DNA of 64,000 nucleotides from Paracoccaceae bacterium (GCA_023383015.1 JAHDXW010000002.1:62001-126000); one strand, 5' to 3'. Positions 35,447 through 44,920 are shown, numbered from the stretch's first letter. Notes: generated from the sequence alone by a model not told the origin. Numbers and translations: made by a program.

Positions 35447-36223
35447 TCAGCCCCCGGCGGGACGGGCGCGCAGCCGCGCCGCCTCGATCAGCGCGCGCGT
35501 GTAGGGGTGCTGCGGCCGGTCCAGCACGGCGACGCGCGGTCCGTCCTCGACGATGCGCCCGCCTTCGATCACCGCGATCCTCTGGGCGAGGAACCGCACG
35601 ACCGAGAGGTCGTGCGAAACGAACAGCAGCGACAGCCCGAGCTCGCGCTGCAGGCGTTTCAGCAGGTTCAGGATCTGGGCCTGGACCGAGACGTCCAGCG
35701 CCGACACGGGCTCGTCGCAGATGACCAGTGCTGGGGCCGGGGCAAGCGCGCGGGCGATGGCGACGCGCTGGCGCTGCCCGCCCGACAGCTCGGCCGGGAA
35801 GCGCGCGGCGATGGAGGCGTCAAGCCCGACAAGGCGCATCAGCTCGTCAACCCAGGCGGCCCGCTCGGCCCGACCGCCGAGGCCGTGGACGACCAGCGGC
35901 TCGGCGACCGCCTCGCCCACCGTCATGGTCGGATCGAGCGAGGTGTAGGGGTCCTGGAAGACCATCTGCACCCGCCGCCGCAGCAGCGCCCGCCCGGCCC
36001 GATCAAGGGCTGCGATGTCCGCGCCGAAGACGCGGATCGATCCGGCCGTCGGCGCCACCAGCCCCACCACCGCCCGGGCGAGCGTGGTCTTGCCGGAGCC
36101 CGATTCGCCGACAAGTCCCAGCGTCTCGCCCTGCGGCAGGGTCAGCGTGACCGACTGCAGCACCGGTGCGGCGCGGCCGTAGCCGACGGTCAGCCCCTCG
36201 ACCGCCAGTGCAGGCGCGGTCAC
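35447..36223 (-). CDS. Peptide/nickel-type ABC importer ATPase (DppF-like)
   Basis: A 258-residue ATPase with Walker A GESGSGKT (39-46), signature LSGGQ (146-150), Walker B LVICDEPVSALD and FQDPYTSLDP, characteristic of OppF/DppF. The start chosen is GTG at 36221-36223, overlapping the stop of the previous gene as GTGA; an in-frame ATG at 36263-36265 would overlap by 46 bases. It is the last gene of an eight-gene minus-strand operon and is convergent with the GntR gene ending at 35425. Confidence 0.92.
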   Translation of the reverse strand: MTAPALAVEGLTVGYGRAAPVLQSVTLTLPQGETLGLVGESGSGKTTLARAVVGLVAPTAGSIRVFGADIAALDRAGRALLRRRVQMVFQDPYTSLDPTMTVGEAVAEPLVVHGLGGRAERAAWVDELMRLVGLDASIAARFPAELSGGQRQRVAIARALAPAPALVICDEPVSALDVSVQAQILNLLKRLQRELGLSLLFVSHDLSVVRFLAQRIAVIEGGRIVEDGPRVAVLDRPQHPYTRALIEAARLRARPAGG

Positions 36224-37218
36224 GAGAGCCCCCCGCCCGCCGGTGACGGCGCCAGAAGATGGCATGAGGCCGCCACCTTGCTGCCCGCGGGCCGCCACGC
36301 CGGCGTCACCGTCCGGCAGCGCGCCTCGGCAAGCCCGCAGCGCGGGGCGAAGGGGCATCCCGGCGCATCGGCGGCGGGCGTCGCGACCGGCTCGCCCGGG
36401 ATCGGGTCCAGCCAGTCGACATCTCGGTCGAGCGGCGGGATCGTGGCCATCAGCCCGCGGGTGTAGGGGTGGCGGGGCCGGCCCAGCACCGCCGCCACCG
36501 GCCCGGCCTCCATCATCCGCCCGCCATAAAGCACGACCACCGAATCGCAGAAGCCCTCGACGATGCCAAGATCATGCGTGATCAGCATCAGCGCCGAGCC
36601 CTCCTCGCGGCAGAGCCCGTCGATGAGCCGGAGGATCTGCAGCTGCGTGGTTACGTCCAGCGCCGTGGTGGGCTCGTCGGCGATGAGCAGCTTCGGCCGG
36701 TGCGTCAGGGCCATTGCGATCATCACGCGCTGTCGCATGCCGCCCGAGAACTCGTGCGGCCAGGCATCAAGCCGCTCGGCCGGACGCGGGATCTGCACCG
36801 CTGCCAGCATCTCGGCCGCCCGCGCGCGGGCCGCACGCGGTGACATCGCCGAATGGGCACGGATCGCCTCGACAAGCTGTGCGCCGACCGTCATCACCGG
36901 GTTGAGGGCCGACATCGGATCCTGGAAGATCATCGCGATCTCGCGGCCGCGGATGCGCGCCATGCCGGGGCCTGCGGGGTCGACGATCCGGCCGCCAAGG
37001 GCGATCTGCCCCGCCGTCTGCCTCGCTCCGCGCGGCAGCAGGCCTGCGACGGCCAGTGCCGTCATCGACTTGCCCGAACCTGATTCGCCGACGATCGCCA
37101 GCCGCCCTCCCGGCGGGATGGCGAAGGCCACATCTCCCACGACGGCCCGCCCGCGCCCGGGCGGCCCGACGGCCACCCTGAGCCCCTCGACCGACAGGGC
37201 CGGGGCGGGCGCGGTCAT
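36220..37218 (-). CDS. Peptide-type ABC importer ATPase (DppD-like)
   Basis: A 332-residue ATPase. It has Walker A GESGSGKS (44-51), FQDPMSALNPVMTVG, signature FSGGMRQRVMIAMALTHRP, Walker B LLIADEPTTALD, and a C-terminal oligopeptide-type extension with a cysteine cluster (CPFAPRCGLAEARCR). In related proteins those cysteines bind an iron-sulfur cluster. It pairs with the DppF-like protein to drive the importer. It overlaps dppC-like and dppF-like genes by four bases each. Confidence 0.93.
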   Translation of the reverse strand: MTAPAPALSVEGLRVAVGPPGRGRAVVGDVAFAIPPGGRLAIVGESGSGKSMTALAVAGLLPRGARQTAGQIALGGRIVDPAGPGMARIRGREIAMIFQDPMSALNPVMTVGAQLVEAIRAHSAMSPRAARARAAEMLAAVQIPRPAERLDAWPHEFSGGMRQRVMIAMALTHRPKLLIADEPTTALDVTTQLQILRLIDGLCREEGSALMLITHDLGIVEGFCDSVVVLYGGRMMEAGPVAAVLGRPRHPYTRGLMATIPPLDRDVDWLDPIPGEPVATPAADAPGCPFAPRCGLAEARCRTVTPAWRPAGSKVAASCHLLAPSPAGGGLS

Positions 37219-38090
37219 CCGCCGCGCCGCGGCGGCCCCGCGGCCTCGGCCAGCGCGTCGCCGATCAGGTTGATGGCGACGACGATGAGCACGAGCGCAA
37301 GCGAGGGAAAGAACACCAGATGCGGGGCGAGCGCGATGTAGGCCTTGGCCTCGGCGATCATCAGCCCCAGGGCCGGCCGAGGGCCCTGGATGCCGAGCCC
37401 GAGAAACGACAGCCCCGCCTCGATCAGCACGGCGAAGGACAGAGCCACAGAGGCCTGCACCAGCACCGGGTTGGCGAGGTTGGGAAGCACGTGCCGGAAA
37501 AGCCGGCGGGAAAAGCCGCATCCCATCACGACCGCGGCGGTCATGTACGGCATGGCGACGATCTTCAGCGTCTGGCCCCGCGCCAGCCGGGCGAAGACCG
37601 GCAGGTTGACGAAGGCGACCGCGACGACTACCCCCGCCGGCCCTCGCCCCAGCGCCACCGACACTGCGATGGCGAGCACCAGCAGCGGAAAAGCAAGCAG
37701 CGCGTCCATCACCCGCATCGTCACCCGCTCGACCAGCCCGCCCGCCATGCCCGCGACCGCACCCAGCGGGACGCCCGCCGTCATTCCCGCCGCCACTCCC
37801 GCCCCCGCGACCCAGATCGACAGCCCGATTCCGTGGATCACCCGCGAGAAGACGTCGCGACCGAGGTTGTCGGTGCCGAAGTGGTGTGCAAGCCCGGGCT
37901 GCCGGAACGGTCCGCCCATCACGAGGTTGGTGCGCAGCGGGTCGTGAGGCGCAAGCCAGGGCGCCAGAAGCCCGGCGGCAAGCACGAGGGCAAGCAGGGC
38001 GAAACCCGTGGCGCCCATGGGCGTGCGCAGCGCCCGGACCAGCCGGCCCTGCGGCCGGCGCCCCGGCAGGGGTGGCGCCGCCGCCGTCAC
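37215..38090 (-). CDS. Peptide-type ABC importer permease (DppC-like)
   Basis: A 291-residue inner-membrane protein with about six helices. The N-terminal helix (about 29-48) is followed by the periplasmic HHFGTDNLGRDVFSRVIHG typical of DppC/OppC. The EAA-type coupling loop appears as VMGCGFSRRLFRHVLPNLAN, and GLSFLGLGIQGPRPALG is characteristic. It overlaps its neighbours by four bases on both sides. Confidence 0.94.
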   Translation of the reverse strand: MTAAAPPLPGRRPQGRLVRALRTPMGATGFALLALVLAAGLLAPWLAPHDPLRTNLVMGGPFRQPGLAHHFGTDNLGRDVFSRVIHGIGLSIWVAGAGVAAGMTAGVPLGAVAGMAGGLVERVTMRVMDALLAFPLLVLAIAVSVALGRGPAGVVVAVAFVNLPVFARLARGQTLKIVAMPYMTAAVVMGCGFSRRLFRHVLPNLANPVLVQASVALSFAVLIEAGLSFLGLGIQGPRPALGLMIAEAKAYIALAPHLVFFPSLALVLIVVAINLIGDALAEAAGPPRRGG

Positions 38091-39082
38091 CTCGCGGCTC
38101 CGGCGCGCACGCGCGGATCGAGCAGGCGGTACATGCCGTCGACGCCGGCGTTGATGAGCACATAGACCAGCGCCACCACGAGCACGGTGCCCTGCACCAC
38201 CGGGTAGTCGCGGGCGTTGATGTTGTCGATCATCAGCCGACCGAGGCCGGGGATGGCGAAGATCGTCTCGGTGATGACGGCGCCCGAGAGCATCACGCCG
38301 GCCTCGAGCCCGAGGATCGTCACATAGGGGATTGCGGCATTGCGGACCGCGTGGCGATAGACGACCGCCGTCTCGCCCACCCCCTTGGCGCGGGCGGTGC
38401 GAACGTAGTCCTCGCCGAGTTCGTCGATCACCGAACGCCGCATCATCCGCACCAGCACGCCCCCCGTGACGAGGCCGAGCGTGAGGGCGGGCATCGCCAT
38501 GGCTCGCAGGTTGCCGGCGGGATCATCGGCAAAGGCGACATAGCCCGCCACCGGCAGCAGCCGGAACTCGACCGCGAACAGGTAGACGAGCCCGAGCGCG
38601 ATCACGAACGGCGGTGTCGAGATGCCGAGGATGGCGAAGACCGTGATCCCGAGATCGGCCGGGCTGCCGGCCCGCCGTGCCGCCGCGACGCCAAGTGGCA
38701 CCGAGATGACCATCCCGATCACCAATGCCATGATGCCAAGCTGAAAGGTCGGCGGCATGGCGCGCAGGATGAGGTCTGTCACGGGCACGCCGCTGCGCAG
38801 GCTTCGGCCGAGGTCGCCCGAGACCATGTTCCCGAGCCAGATCAGGTACTGCTCGACAAGCGAGCGGTCAAGGCCCATCTCCGCCCGCGCCCGCGCGATC
38901 ACGTCGCGGTCGAGGGTATCGAGCCCGCCGAGGATCAGCACGGGATCGCCGGGCACCGCCCGCAGGAGCAGGAAGACGACCGTCGCGACCCCGACCATGA
39001 CAACGGCCAGGTCGAACAGCCGGCGCGCCGCGGCGCGGGCCAGCGCCTGCCCCCGCTCCTGCCGCGACGCGCCCGATCCCAC
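38087..39082 (-). CDS. Peptide-type ABC importer permease (DppB-like)
   Basis: A 331-residue permease with the DppB layout: an N-terminal helix followed by FLLLRAVPGDPVLILGG, then six-helix core and the coupling segment DYVRTARAKGVGETAVVYRH. No ATG is near the expected start. GTG at 39080-39082 lies four bases past the stop of the substrate-binding-protein gene and gives a normal-length protein, so it is chosen. It functions with the DppC-like permease. Confidence 0.92.
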   Translation of the reverse strand: MGSGASRQERGQALARAAARRLFDLAVVMVGVATVVFLLLRAVPGDPVLILGGLDTLDRDVIARARAEMGLDRSLVEQYLIWLGNMVSGDLGRSLRSGVPVTDLILRAMPPTFQLGIMALVIGMVISVPLGVAAARRAGSPADLGITVFAILGISTPPFVIALGLVYLFAVEFRLLPVAGYVAFADDPAGNLRAMAMPALTLGLVTGGVLVRMMRRSVIDELGEDYVRTARAKGVGETAVVYRHAVRNAAIPYVTILGLEAGVMLSGAVITETIFAIPGLGRLMIDNINARDYPVVQGTVLVVALVYVLINAGVDGMYRLLDPRVRAGAAR

Positions 39083-39086
39083 CTTG

Positions 39087-40643
39087 TCAGCCCCTGCTGA
39101 TCTGCCAGGCGCGCAGCCGGTAGTCGCCGTGGTTGACGAAGCCCGAGATGCCTTTCCGCAGCGCCCTGAGCTCCGAGGGGATCGATATCCAGGCGAGCGG
39201 GCTTGCGGCAACGAGTTTCAGCTCCGCCTCCTGATAGATGCGCGCGCGCTCCTCCACCGTCGCAGCCGCTGCCGCTGCATCGATCAGCGCGTCGATCTCG
39301 GCGTCATTGAACTTGCCGAAGTTGTTGCCGCCGCCCGTGCGGAAGAACGAGTTGAACACAAGGGCCTCGTCGATCCGCCCGCCCCAGTCGATGAGCAGGC
39401 ACGTGAAGTTGCTGGCAAACAGATGGTCGAGCACGCCGCCGATCTCCTTGCCGTCGAGCGTCACCCTTATCCCCACCTCGGCAAGCTGGGCCTGCACCGC
39501 CTGCGCCATCGCGGTGAGGTGGGGGAAGGTCGGGTGAATCATCGTCATCTCGAACCCGTCCGCAAGCCCGGCCGCCGCGAGTTCGGCCTTCGCCGCGGCG
39601 GGGTTGGCGCGCGGCGCGATCAGGCCGCCGCCCGGATTTGCCCGGTTGAACGCCCAGGAGGCGGGGGTGATCGGCCCGCTCGCCGGCGTTCCGGTACCGA
39701 ACGAGACGGCATCGACGATCGCCTGCCGGTCGATGGCGAACTGCACCGCGCGCCGGGCATGGACATTGTCGAAGGGCGGCTGGCCGCAGTGGAAGAAGAG
39801 GTATTCCCAGCCGAAGGTCGGCGCCGCCGACACCGTGATGTCGGGGCTTGCGGCCATCATCGGCGCCATCGGCGCCGGCAGCGCGTAGAGGAAGTCGATC
39901 TCGCCGGTCGACAGCGACAGCGCGGCCGTCTCGGCATCTGGCAACACGCGCCAGACGACGCGGTCGAGGTAGGGCATCGCAACTCCCTCGGCATCGCGGC
40001 GCCACCAGCCCTCGTTGCGCACCATCACCAGCTCGCGGCCGGGATCGAAGCTCTCGATCCGGAAAGGTCCGCTGCCGACGGGCATCCGCCCGAAACCGTC
40101 CCCCGCCGCCGCGACCGCCGCCGGCGAGACCATCGAGGCATATTGCTGGGCAAGCTCGACAAGCAGGGTGGGGAACCGCTCGCTGGTACGGACCTCCAGC
40201 GCATGGCTTGCGGTCGCCACCACCGACGTGATGCGGGCGAACTGGCCGCCGAAGTTTCCCTCCCTGATCTTGCCGAAGCAGAACACCACGGCCTCGGCAT
40301 CGAATGGCGTGCCGTCCGAGAAGCTAACCCCCTCGCGCAGCCTGAACCTCCAAGTCAGTTCGTCCGGGCGCTCCCAGCTCTCCGCCAGGCCCGGCGCGGG
40401 GATGGCGTCGGGCCCGTAGGTCACGAGCGTGTCGAGCAGATTGATCACGGCATTGTAGTCGAGCCGGCCGATACGGCGGAACGGGTCGAGGCTGGAGAAG
40501 CTCTCGGGCACGCCGATCACCAGCGTTCCGCCGCGCGTGGCGGCATGGGCCGGGTGGCGAAGCGCCGCAAGCCAGCCGGACCCGGCAACGGCCACCCCCG
40601 CGGTGGCCGACTTGAGGAAGAGGCGTCGATCGAGCCTTGTCAT
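39087..40643 (-). CDS. Periplasmic substrate-binding protein, SBP_bac_5 (DppA-like)
   Basis: A 518-residue extracellular solute-binding protein. A twin-arginine signal (RRLFLKSATAGVAVAGSGWL, residues 6-25) suggests export through Tat in folded form, which is less common for this family than Sec export. The SBP_bac_5 start GTLVIGVPESFSSLDPFRRI and the internal WRFRLREGVSFSDGTPFDAE are diagnostic. The family binds peptides, nickel, opines, glutathione or other large polar solutes. The partner enzymes (GGT family and guanidino hydrolase) suggest a gamma-glutamyl, guanidino or amide compound. Confidence 0.93.
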   Translation of the reverse strand: MTRLDRRLFLKSATAGVAVAGSGWLAALRHPAHAATRGGTLVIGVPESFSSLDPFRRIGRLDYNAVINLLDTLVTYGPDAIPAPGLAESWERPDELTWRFRLREGVSFSDGTPFDAEAVVFCFGKIREGNFGGQFARITSVVATASHALEVRTSERFPTLLVELAQQYASMVSPAAVAAAGDGFGRMPVGSGPFRIESFDPGRELVMVRNEGWWRRDAEGVAMPYLDRVVWRVLPDAETAALSLSTGEIDFLYALPAPMAPMMAASPDITVSAAPTFGWEYLFFHCGQPPFDNVHARRAVQFAIDRQAIVDAVSFGTGTPASGPITPASWAFNRANPGGGLIAPRANPAAAKAELAAAGLADGFEMTMIHPTFPHLTAMAQAVQAQLAEVGIRVTLDGKEIGGVLDHLFASNFTCLLIDWGGRIDEALVFNSFFRTGGGNNFGKFNDAEIDALIDAAAAAATVEERARIYQEAELKLVAASPLAWISIPSELRALRKGISGFVNHGDYRLRAWQISRG

Positions 40644-40710
40644 GGCGAACTCCCTGCGATGGTGGTCTTGGCCGTCCCTTGTTCGTCGTCCGGACAGCGT
40701 CGCCGTCCGC

Positions 40711-41607
40711 TCAGCCCCCCCGGTTGAGCGGCATCGAGGTGCAGCGCACGCTGCCGCCGCCCATCGTGAACAGCCGGTATTGCGGATCGAGAACCTCGAT
40801 CCCCTCTGCCCGCAGCATCGCGTTGATGCGCGTGTTCCCGGCCGGCGAGATCACGCGGTCGCGCCCGAGTGCAAGCAGGTTGGTGGCCGCCCTCGACGCC
40901 TCCTTGAAGCTCGCCGGCAGCAGCCTGATGCGCTGGGAGGCAAGCCAGTCGAGCGTGTCCTCGCGGATGACGTCCGGGCAGGCGACCGCGAGCCCGTCGG
41001 CCGCCATCGAGAAGAGGGTGTCGAAATGCAGGAAATGGTCGGGGAAGGTCGTGACATGCGTCTCCCAGCCCCGGGCTGCGAACCAGCCCGCGAACTGGGC
41101 CGCCCCCTCGGCATCCGACCGAACCCCCGAGGTGCCGATCAACAGCGTCCCGCGGCGGACCATGTGGATGTCGCCACCCTCGAGCCGGCCGCGCGTCGCC
41201 CAGTTGAACACCGGGATTCCGGCGTCGCGGTAGAAGGTGATGAGCGAGGCATACTCGCCCCGCCGTGTCTCGGCCTGAAGCATCAGGTGGACAACGCCCC
41301 ACGGGGTCATCTGGCTCGAGTCGCGCGTGTAGCACTGGTAGGGAAGGTGCGGCGCGGTCACGAGGTAGTGCCGCCGCACCCCGGCCCGGTCGAGCGCATC
41401 CTCGAACTCGGCATACTGGGCGTTCAGGGCGGCCACATCCAGCGTTTCGCCCGCCGCGAGCGTCTCGCGCGAGGCACGGTTGACCGGGTTCCAGCGGTAG
41501 TGCTCGGGCCGGCAAAGAAGGACGTCGGTGAGGACGCCGGTTTCGCTTGCGACCTCGGCCGCTGCAGGAAGCGCGGCGCCGGTGGGCGGGCTTGAGGGGA
41601 TGCTCAT
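40711..41607 (-). CDS. Arginine deiminase/DDAH-fold amidino hydrolase
   Basis: A 298-residue pentein-fold enzyme. EGGDIHMV provides the substrate-binding acid, HFLHFDTLFS the catalytic histidine, and C289 in GGGSVRCTSMPLNR the cysteine nucleophile; the C-terminal GGxxxCxxxP pattern is typical of arginine deiminase, DDAH and related amidinotransferases. It would hydrolyse a guanidino or ureido carbon. True arginine deiminase is longer (about 400 residues), so a DDAH-like or unknown small substrate is likely. It lies three bases after the GGT-family gene and 67 bases before the importer genes. Confidence 0.88.
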   Translation of the reverse strand: MSIPSSPPTGAALPAAAEVASETGVLTDVLLCRPEHYRWNPVNRASRETLAAGETLDVAALNAQYAEFEDALDRAGVRRHYLVTAPHLPYQCYTRDSSQMTPWGVVHLMLQAETRRGEYASLITFYRDAGIPVFNWATRGRLEGGDIHMVRRGTLLIGTSGVRSDAEGAAQFAGWFAARGWETHVTTFPDHFLHFDTLFSMAADGLAVACPDVIREDTLDWLASQRIRLLPASFKEASRAATNLLALGRDRVISPAGNTRINAMLRAEGIEVLDPQYRLFTMGGGSVRCTSMPLNRGG

Positions 41608-41610
41608 GTC

Positions 41611-43362
41611 TCAGCGTCCTGCGGCGTGGCCGGAGCGGCGCGGGTCCGCGGCTGCGACGAGCACCGGGCCGTCCGCCCCACCCAGAGCCAGCCGTCCGGC
41701 GACGAGCACGCCGCCGGCATCGAACTCCCACTCCGGCCAGGGGTGGAGCAGGTGGCCGCGGGCCGAAAGCTCGGCCAGCGCGGCCGGGTCGATGCGTGCC
41801 TCCGCATCGACCCGCAGGGGGAACTCGGGATTGGGGAAGAACGAATTGGGAAACGAGAAGGTCGCCACCCGCGGCGCCTCCACCGCGACCTGGGGAAGCA
41901 TGCCGTGCACGGCGATGTTGAGGAACACCTGCAGCATCGCCTGCACGATCATGTCGCCGCCGGGACAGGCGATCGCCAGCACCTCGCCGGTCGCGGAGTT
42001 CAGCGCGAGGGCCGGGGCGGGGGTGACGCGGGGTCGCTTGCCGGGGGCGATGGCATTGGGATCGGCGGGGTCGAGGCGGCTCTGGACGCCGCGGCAGGAC
42101 GCCATGATGCCAAGCCCGGGAATGATCGGCCCGCCGTCGAGCGTGTCGCTGGGCACAACGGCGATGGCGTTGCCGGCGCTGTCCACCGCGCAGAGGCAGG
42201 TGGTGTCGAAGCGCGGCCGCGACGGCGAGGCCGCGCGCGGAGGCAGCGGGGCCGCGGCCTGCGCGCCGATGGTGGCGGCCAGCCCGGCAAGGTAGCCCGG
42301 TTCGAGCAGCCGGCCCAGCGGCTCCGGGGCGAAGGCGGGGTCGCGGTAGTGGCGCTCGCGATCGGCATAGGCAAGCTTCAGCGCCTCGATGATCCGGTGC
42401 AGCGCTTCGGCACTGCCGGGGCCGGCGTCGCGCAGCACCCCGGGTGCGAGCATCCCGAGCGCCTGGAGCATCACCGGTCCCTGCGAGGCGTAGTCGGTGC
42501 TGGCCACCCGCCAGTCGCCGAAGCCGAGCTCTTCGGCCGGGGCAAGCACCGAACGGAACCCGGCCAGGTCGGCCTCGGTCAGCCAGCCGCCGGTGAAGCG
42601 GTTGAAGGCGACAAGGCGGCGGGCGATTTCACCCTCGTAGAAGGCGCGGCGCACGGCCTCGAGCCGGGCCGCGCGGCCGGCCCCCGCCTCGGCGGCGGCA
42701 AGCGTGCCGAGGGTGCGGGCGAGGTCGTGCTGGCGCAGCCACTCCCCGGGCATCGGCGCGCGGCCCCGCGGCCAGTAGACGGCGCGCGAGCTCTCCCACT
42801 GTGCAAAGCTGCGCCCCATGATCTCGAGCGCGGTTGCCGTCCGCGCGTCGATGGGGAAGCCCTCCTCCGCCAGCCGGATCGCCGGGGCGGCGAGTTCGGC
42901 GAAGCCCCGCGTGCCGAACCGCAGCGCGGTCAGCAGCGCGTCGACAGCCGCGGGAACGACCGCGACGGCCGAGCCGAGCGGCATGTCGCCTCCGTGGCGC
43001 GACAGGAAGGCCTGGAGCGTGACCTCGCGGCCCCATGTCCCGACCCCGGAGATGGCGTGGATGTAGCCGCTCCCCGCCTGGCGCAGGATGACCGGGGCGA
43101 TGCCGCCGAGGTTGCACATGTCGGGCTGCACCACCGTCGAGGCGATGCCGCCGGCGACGCCGGCATCAATCGCGGTTCCCCCGCGTTCAAGCACATCCGC
43201 CATGATCTGGGCGACGACCGGATGACCGGCGGCAACCATCCAGTCGCGCCCGACCAGCGTCGGCCGCAGGGACTCCGGCGGCGGATAGACCGAAGGGGTG
43301 GGGGCATCGGCGTTGCGCATTCCCCCGGCGGCGTCTGCGCCGGTCGACGGTTCGCTGCTCAT
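41611..43362 (-). CDS. Gamma-glutamyltransferase-family Ntn hydrolase (possibly HpxW-like)
   Basis: A 583-residue proenzyme of the GGT family. The autoprocessing site is FDTTCLCAVD, with T387 the probable new N-terminal nucleophile. The small subunit then shows GNAIAVVPSDTLDGGPIIPG and VTPAPALAL. The family TTH is TTC here, and the usual signal peptide is missing, so the enzyme should be cytoplasmic. That, and the AtzG/AtzE/AtzH-like genes 5 kb away, makes the oxamate-hydrolase branch (HpxW) at least as plausible as a glutathione-cleaving enzyme. It overlaps the VOC gene by four bases. Confidence 0.88.
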   Translation of the reverse strand: MSSEPSTGADAAGGMRNADAPTPSVYPPPESLRPTLVGRDWMVAAGHPVVAQIMADVLERGGTAIDAGVAGGIASTVVQPDMCNLGGIAPVILRQAGSGYIHAISGVGTWGREVTLQAFLSRHGGDMPLGSAVAVVPAAVDALLTALRFGTRGFAELAAPAIRLAEEGFPIDARTATALEIMGRSFAQWESSRAVYWPRGRAPMPGEWLRQHDLARTLGTLAAAEAGAGRAARLEAVRRAFYEGEIARRLVAFNRFTGGWLTEADLAGFRSVLAPAEELGFGDWRVASTDYASQGPVMLQALGMLAPGVLRDAGPGSAEALHRIIEALKLAYADRERHYRDPAFAPEPLGRLLEPGYLAGLAATIGAQAAAPLPPRAASPSRPRFDTTCLCAVDSAGNAIAVVPSDTLDGGPIIPGLGIMASCRGVQSRLDPADPNAIAPGKRPRVTPAPALALNSATGEVLAIACPGGDMIVQAMLQVFLNIAVHGMLPQVAVEAPRVATFSFPNSFFPNPEFPLRVDAEARIDPAALAELSARGHLLHPWPEWEFDAGGVLVAGRLALGGADGPVLVAAADPRRSGHAAGR

Positions 43363-43883
43363 CGCACCACGCTCCCTGCCGGGTCGGGCAGGCCGACCTC
43401 CTCAAGCTCGATGACCACGCCGCCGGGTCCGCGCAGGTAGATGCAGCGACCCTCGGGGAACACCACGACCTCGCCAAGCGGCACGGCGCCGGCGGCGGCG
43501 AGCCGGCGCATCCCGGCGTCCAGGTCGGCGGCGGCGACGGCAAGATGGGCCAGCGGCACCGGCCCGTCCGCCGGCGTCGGCGGGACCGCCCCTCCGCGGC
43601 CGGGGTCGCGGAACTCGATGAGCTCGACCCTGCAGGCCTCGCCGTGGCGGGAAAGCTGGGCCAGCCGGACCGTCAGCCCCGCCCGGGTGGTCAGCCGGGC
43701 GACCTCGTCGGTCAGATCGTCGGCCACGAAGTCGACGCGGAAGCCGAGGGCGCCGGCAAGGAAGGCGGATGCCGCATCGAGATCGTCCACCGCGACGGAG
43801 GCGTGCAGCAACTGCCCGAACGGGCCGGCACCCCACCCCGCTGGTTCACCCTCGACCCCGTCCGGGGAAAGGCGGTTGGACAT
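43359..43883 (-). CDS. VOC (glyoxalase/dioxygenase fold) protein
   Basis: A 174-residue protein with two beta-alpha-beta-beta-beta modules: LLHASVAVDDLDAASAFLAG (25-44) starts the first, and LAHLAVAAADLDAGMRRLAA the second. The end CIYLRGPGGVVIELEEV is typical of VOC metal enzymes. Histidine in the first module and glutamate near the end could be metal ligands. The reaction is unknown: isomerase, lyase or resistance-type functions occur. It is the first gene of the minus-strand operon (VOC - GGT - deiminase fold - importer) and diverges from a GntR regulator. Confidence 0.85.
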   Translation of the reverse strand: MSNRLSPDGVEGEPAGWGAGPFGQLLHASVAVDDLDAASAFLAGALGFRVDFVADDLTDEVARLTTRAGLTVRLAQLSRHGEACRVELIEFRDPGRGGAVPPTPADGPVPLAHLAVAAADLDAGMRRLAAAGAVPLGEVVVFPEGRCIYLRGPGGVVIELEEVGLPDPAGSVVR

Positions 43884-43910
43884 GGCTGCTTCCGGTATGA
43901 TTGAATGATC

Positions 43911-43919
43911 GTATCCAAT
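43911..43919. promoter_or_regulatory. GTATCCAAT motif, candidate GntR operator (site 1)
   Basis: GTATCCAAT lies in the 191-base gap between the VOC gene and the plus-strand GntR gene, in an AT-richer patch (43893-43923) that also holds the direct repeat ATGAT. The same nine bases recur in the equivalent gap at 45793-45801. The shared word in front of two operons with paralogous regulators suggests a common operator half-site. Confidence 0.5.
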
Positions 43920-44074
43920 TTCGAGGCTACGCAGGTGGCCCCCTCCTGTCAAGGACAGGCATTCCTCCGGTCCGGCAGGCGGGCGGTGCGGCGGCCGACC
44001 GCCCGGCAACCCCGGCACCCTCGTGGGGTGCGCTGATGCCCCTTGGCCGCGGGCGGCCGCGGGTCTAGAGGGTC

Positions 44075-44920
44075 ATGGCCGTGGCGAGAGCGCCAGCGCA
44101 CGGAGGTTTGCCCATCCTGTCGCCAACGTCAGTCCGGGGAGGCGCCGCCCGATCTGGGCCGGACGATGCCGCTGCCCGGGAAGGCCCCGGATCGCAGGGG
44201 GCGGCGCGGCGCGACGGCCTGCCCGCCGTGGCCCGGTCCGGCGCGGACGGCGCCAGCGACCTGCCATACCGCCACCTGCTGCAGGAGATCCGCGCCGGCC
44301 GGCTGGCCGCCGGCGCACATGTGAACGCAGAGGCCGTGGCCACCGAACTCGGACTCAGCCGCCAGCCCGTCCGCGACGCGGTGCGGCGCCTCGCTGCCGA
44401 GGGCCTGATCGACCTGCGCCCGAATCGCGGCGCGTTCGTCATCAGCCGCAGCGTCGCGGAAGTCACCGAGCTGTTCGAGATTCGCGCCCTATACGAGGGA
44501 CTTGCCGCGCGGCACGTGGCCGGGCGCATCGACCGCGCCGGGCTTCAGGCGGCGACACAGGCGCTCGACGCGCTGGTGGCCTCGCGCGACGACGTCGACG
44601 GTTTCGTCGCCGCCCATGACAGCTTCCACGCGGTGTTCCATGCCTACTGCCCTCGGCCGCGGCTTCTGGCCGAGATCAGGCGGATCAACCATGCCATCGA
44701 ACCACTTCTGCGCCTGATGCTGCGCCACAGCCCGACCGCCTATTCCGCCACCGTGTCCGAGCACCGCGACCTGATCGCCGCGATCGCCAGCGCAGACCCC
44801 GACCGTGCCGAGCGTGCGACGCGGGCGCATGTCCTCGGCCAGGACGCCACCGAATTACTACCGCGCGCGGATGCCCCCGCGCCGGCCGCAGCCGGCCGGG
44901 GCCCGCCCCTGCCACCCTGA
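44075..44920 (+). CDS. GntR-family (FCD) regulator A
   Basis: An up to 281-residue regulator. Winged HTH (about 62-130, including AEAVATELGLSRQPVRDAVR and LAAEGLIDLRPNRGAFVIS) is followed by an FCD effector domain (about 135-265) with ELFEIRALYEGLAARHVAGR and YCPRPRLLAEIRRI. The first 60 residues are low-complexity and unlike the family, so the true start may be an internal GTG near 44228. It is divergent from the VOC/GGT/importer operon and convergent with GntR regulator B, of which it is a clear paralogue (shared YCPRPR, TELFE-IRA, and LRL--R-SPTA). Confidence 0.87.
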   Translation: MAVARAPAHGGLPILSPTSVRGGAARSGPDDAAAREGPGSQGAARRDGLPAVARSGADGASDLPYRHLLQEIRAGRLAAGAHVNAEAVATELGLSRQPVRDAVRRLAAEGLIDLRPNRGAFVISRSVAEVTELFEIRALYEGLAARHVAGRIDRAGLQAATQALDALVASRDDVDGFVAAHDSFHAVFHAYCPRPRLLAEIRRINHAIEPLLRLMLRHSPTAYSATVSEHRDLIAAIASADPDRAERATRAHVLGQDATELLPRADAPAPAAAGRGPPLPP

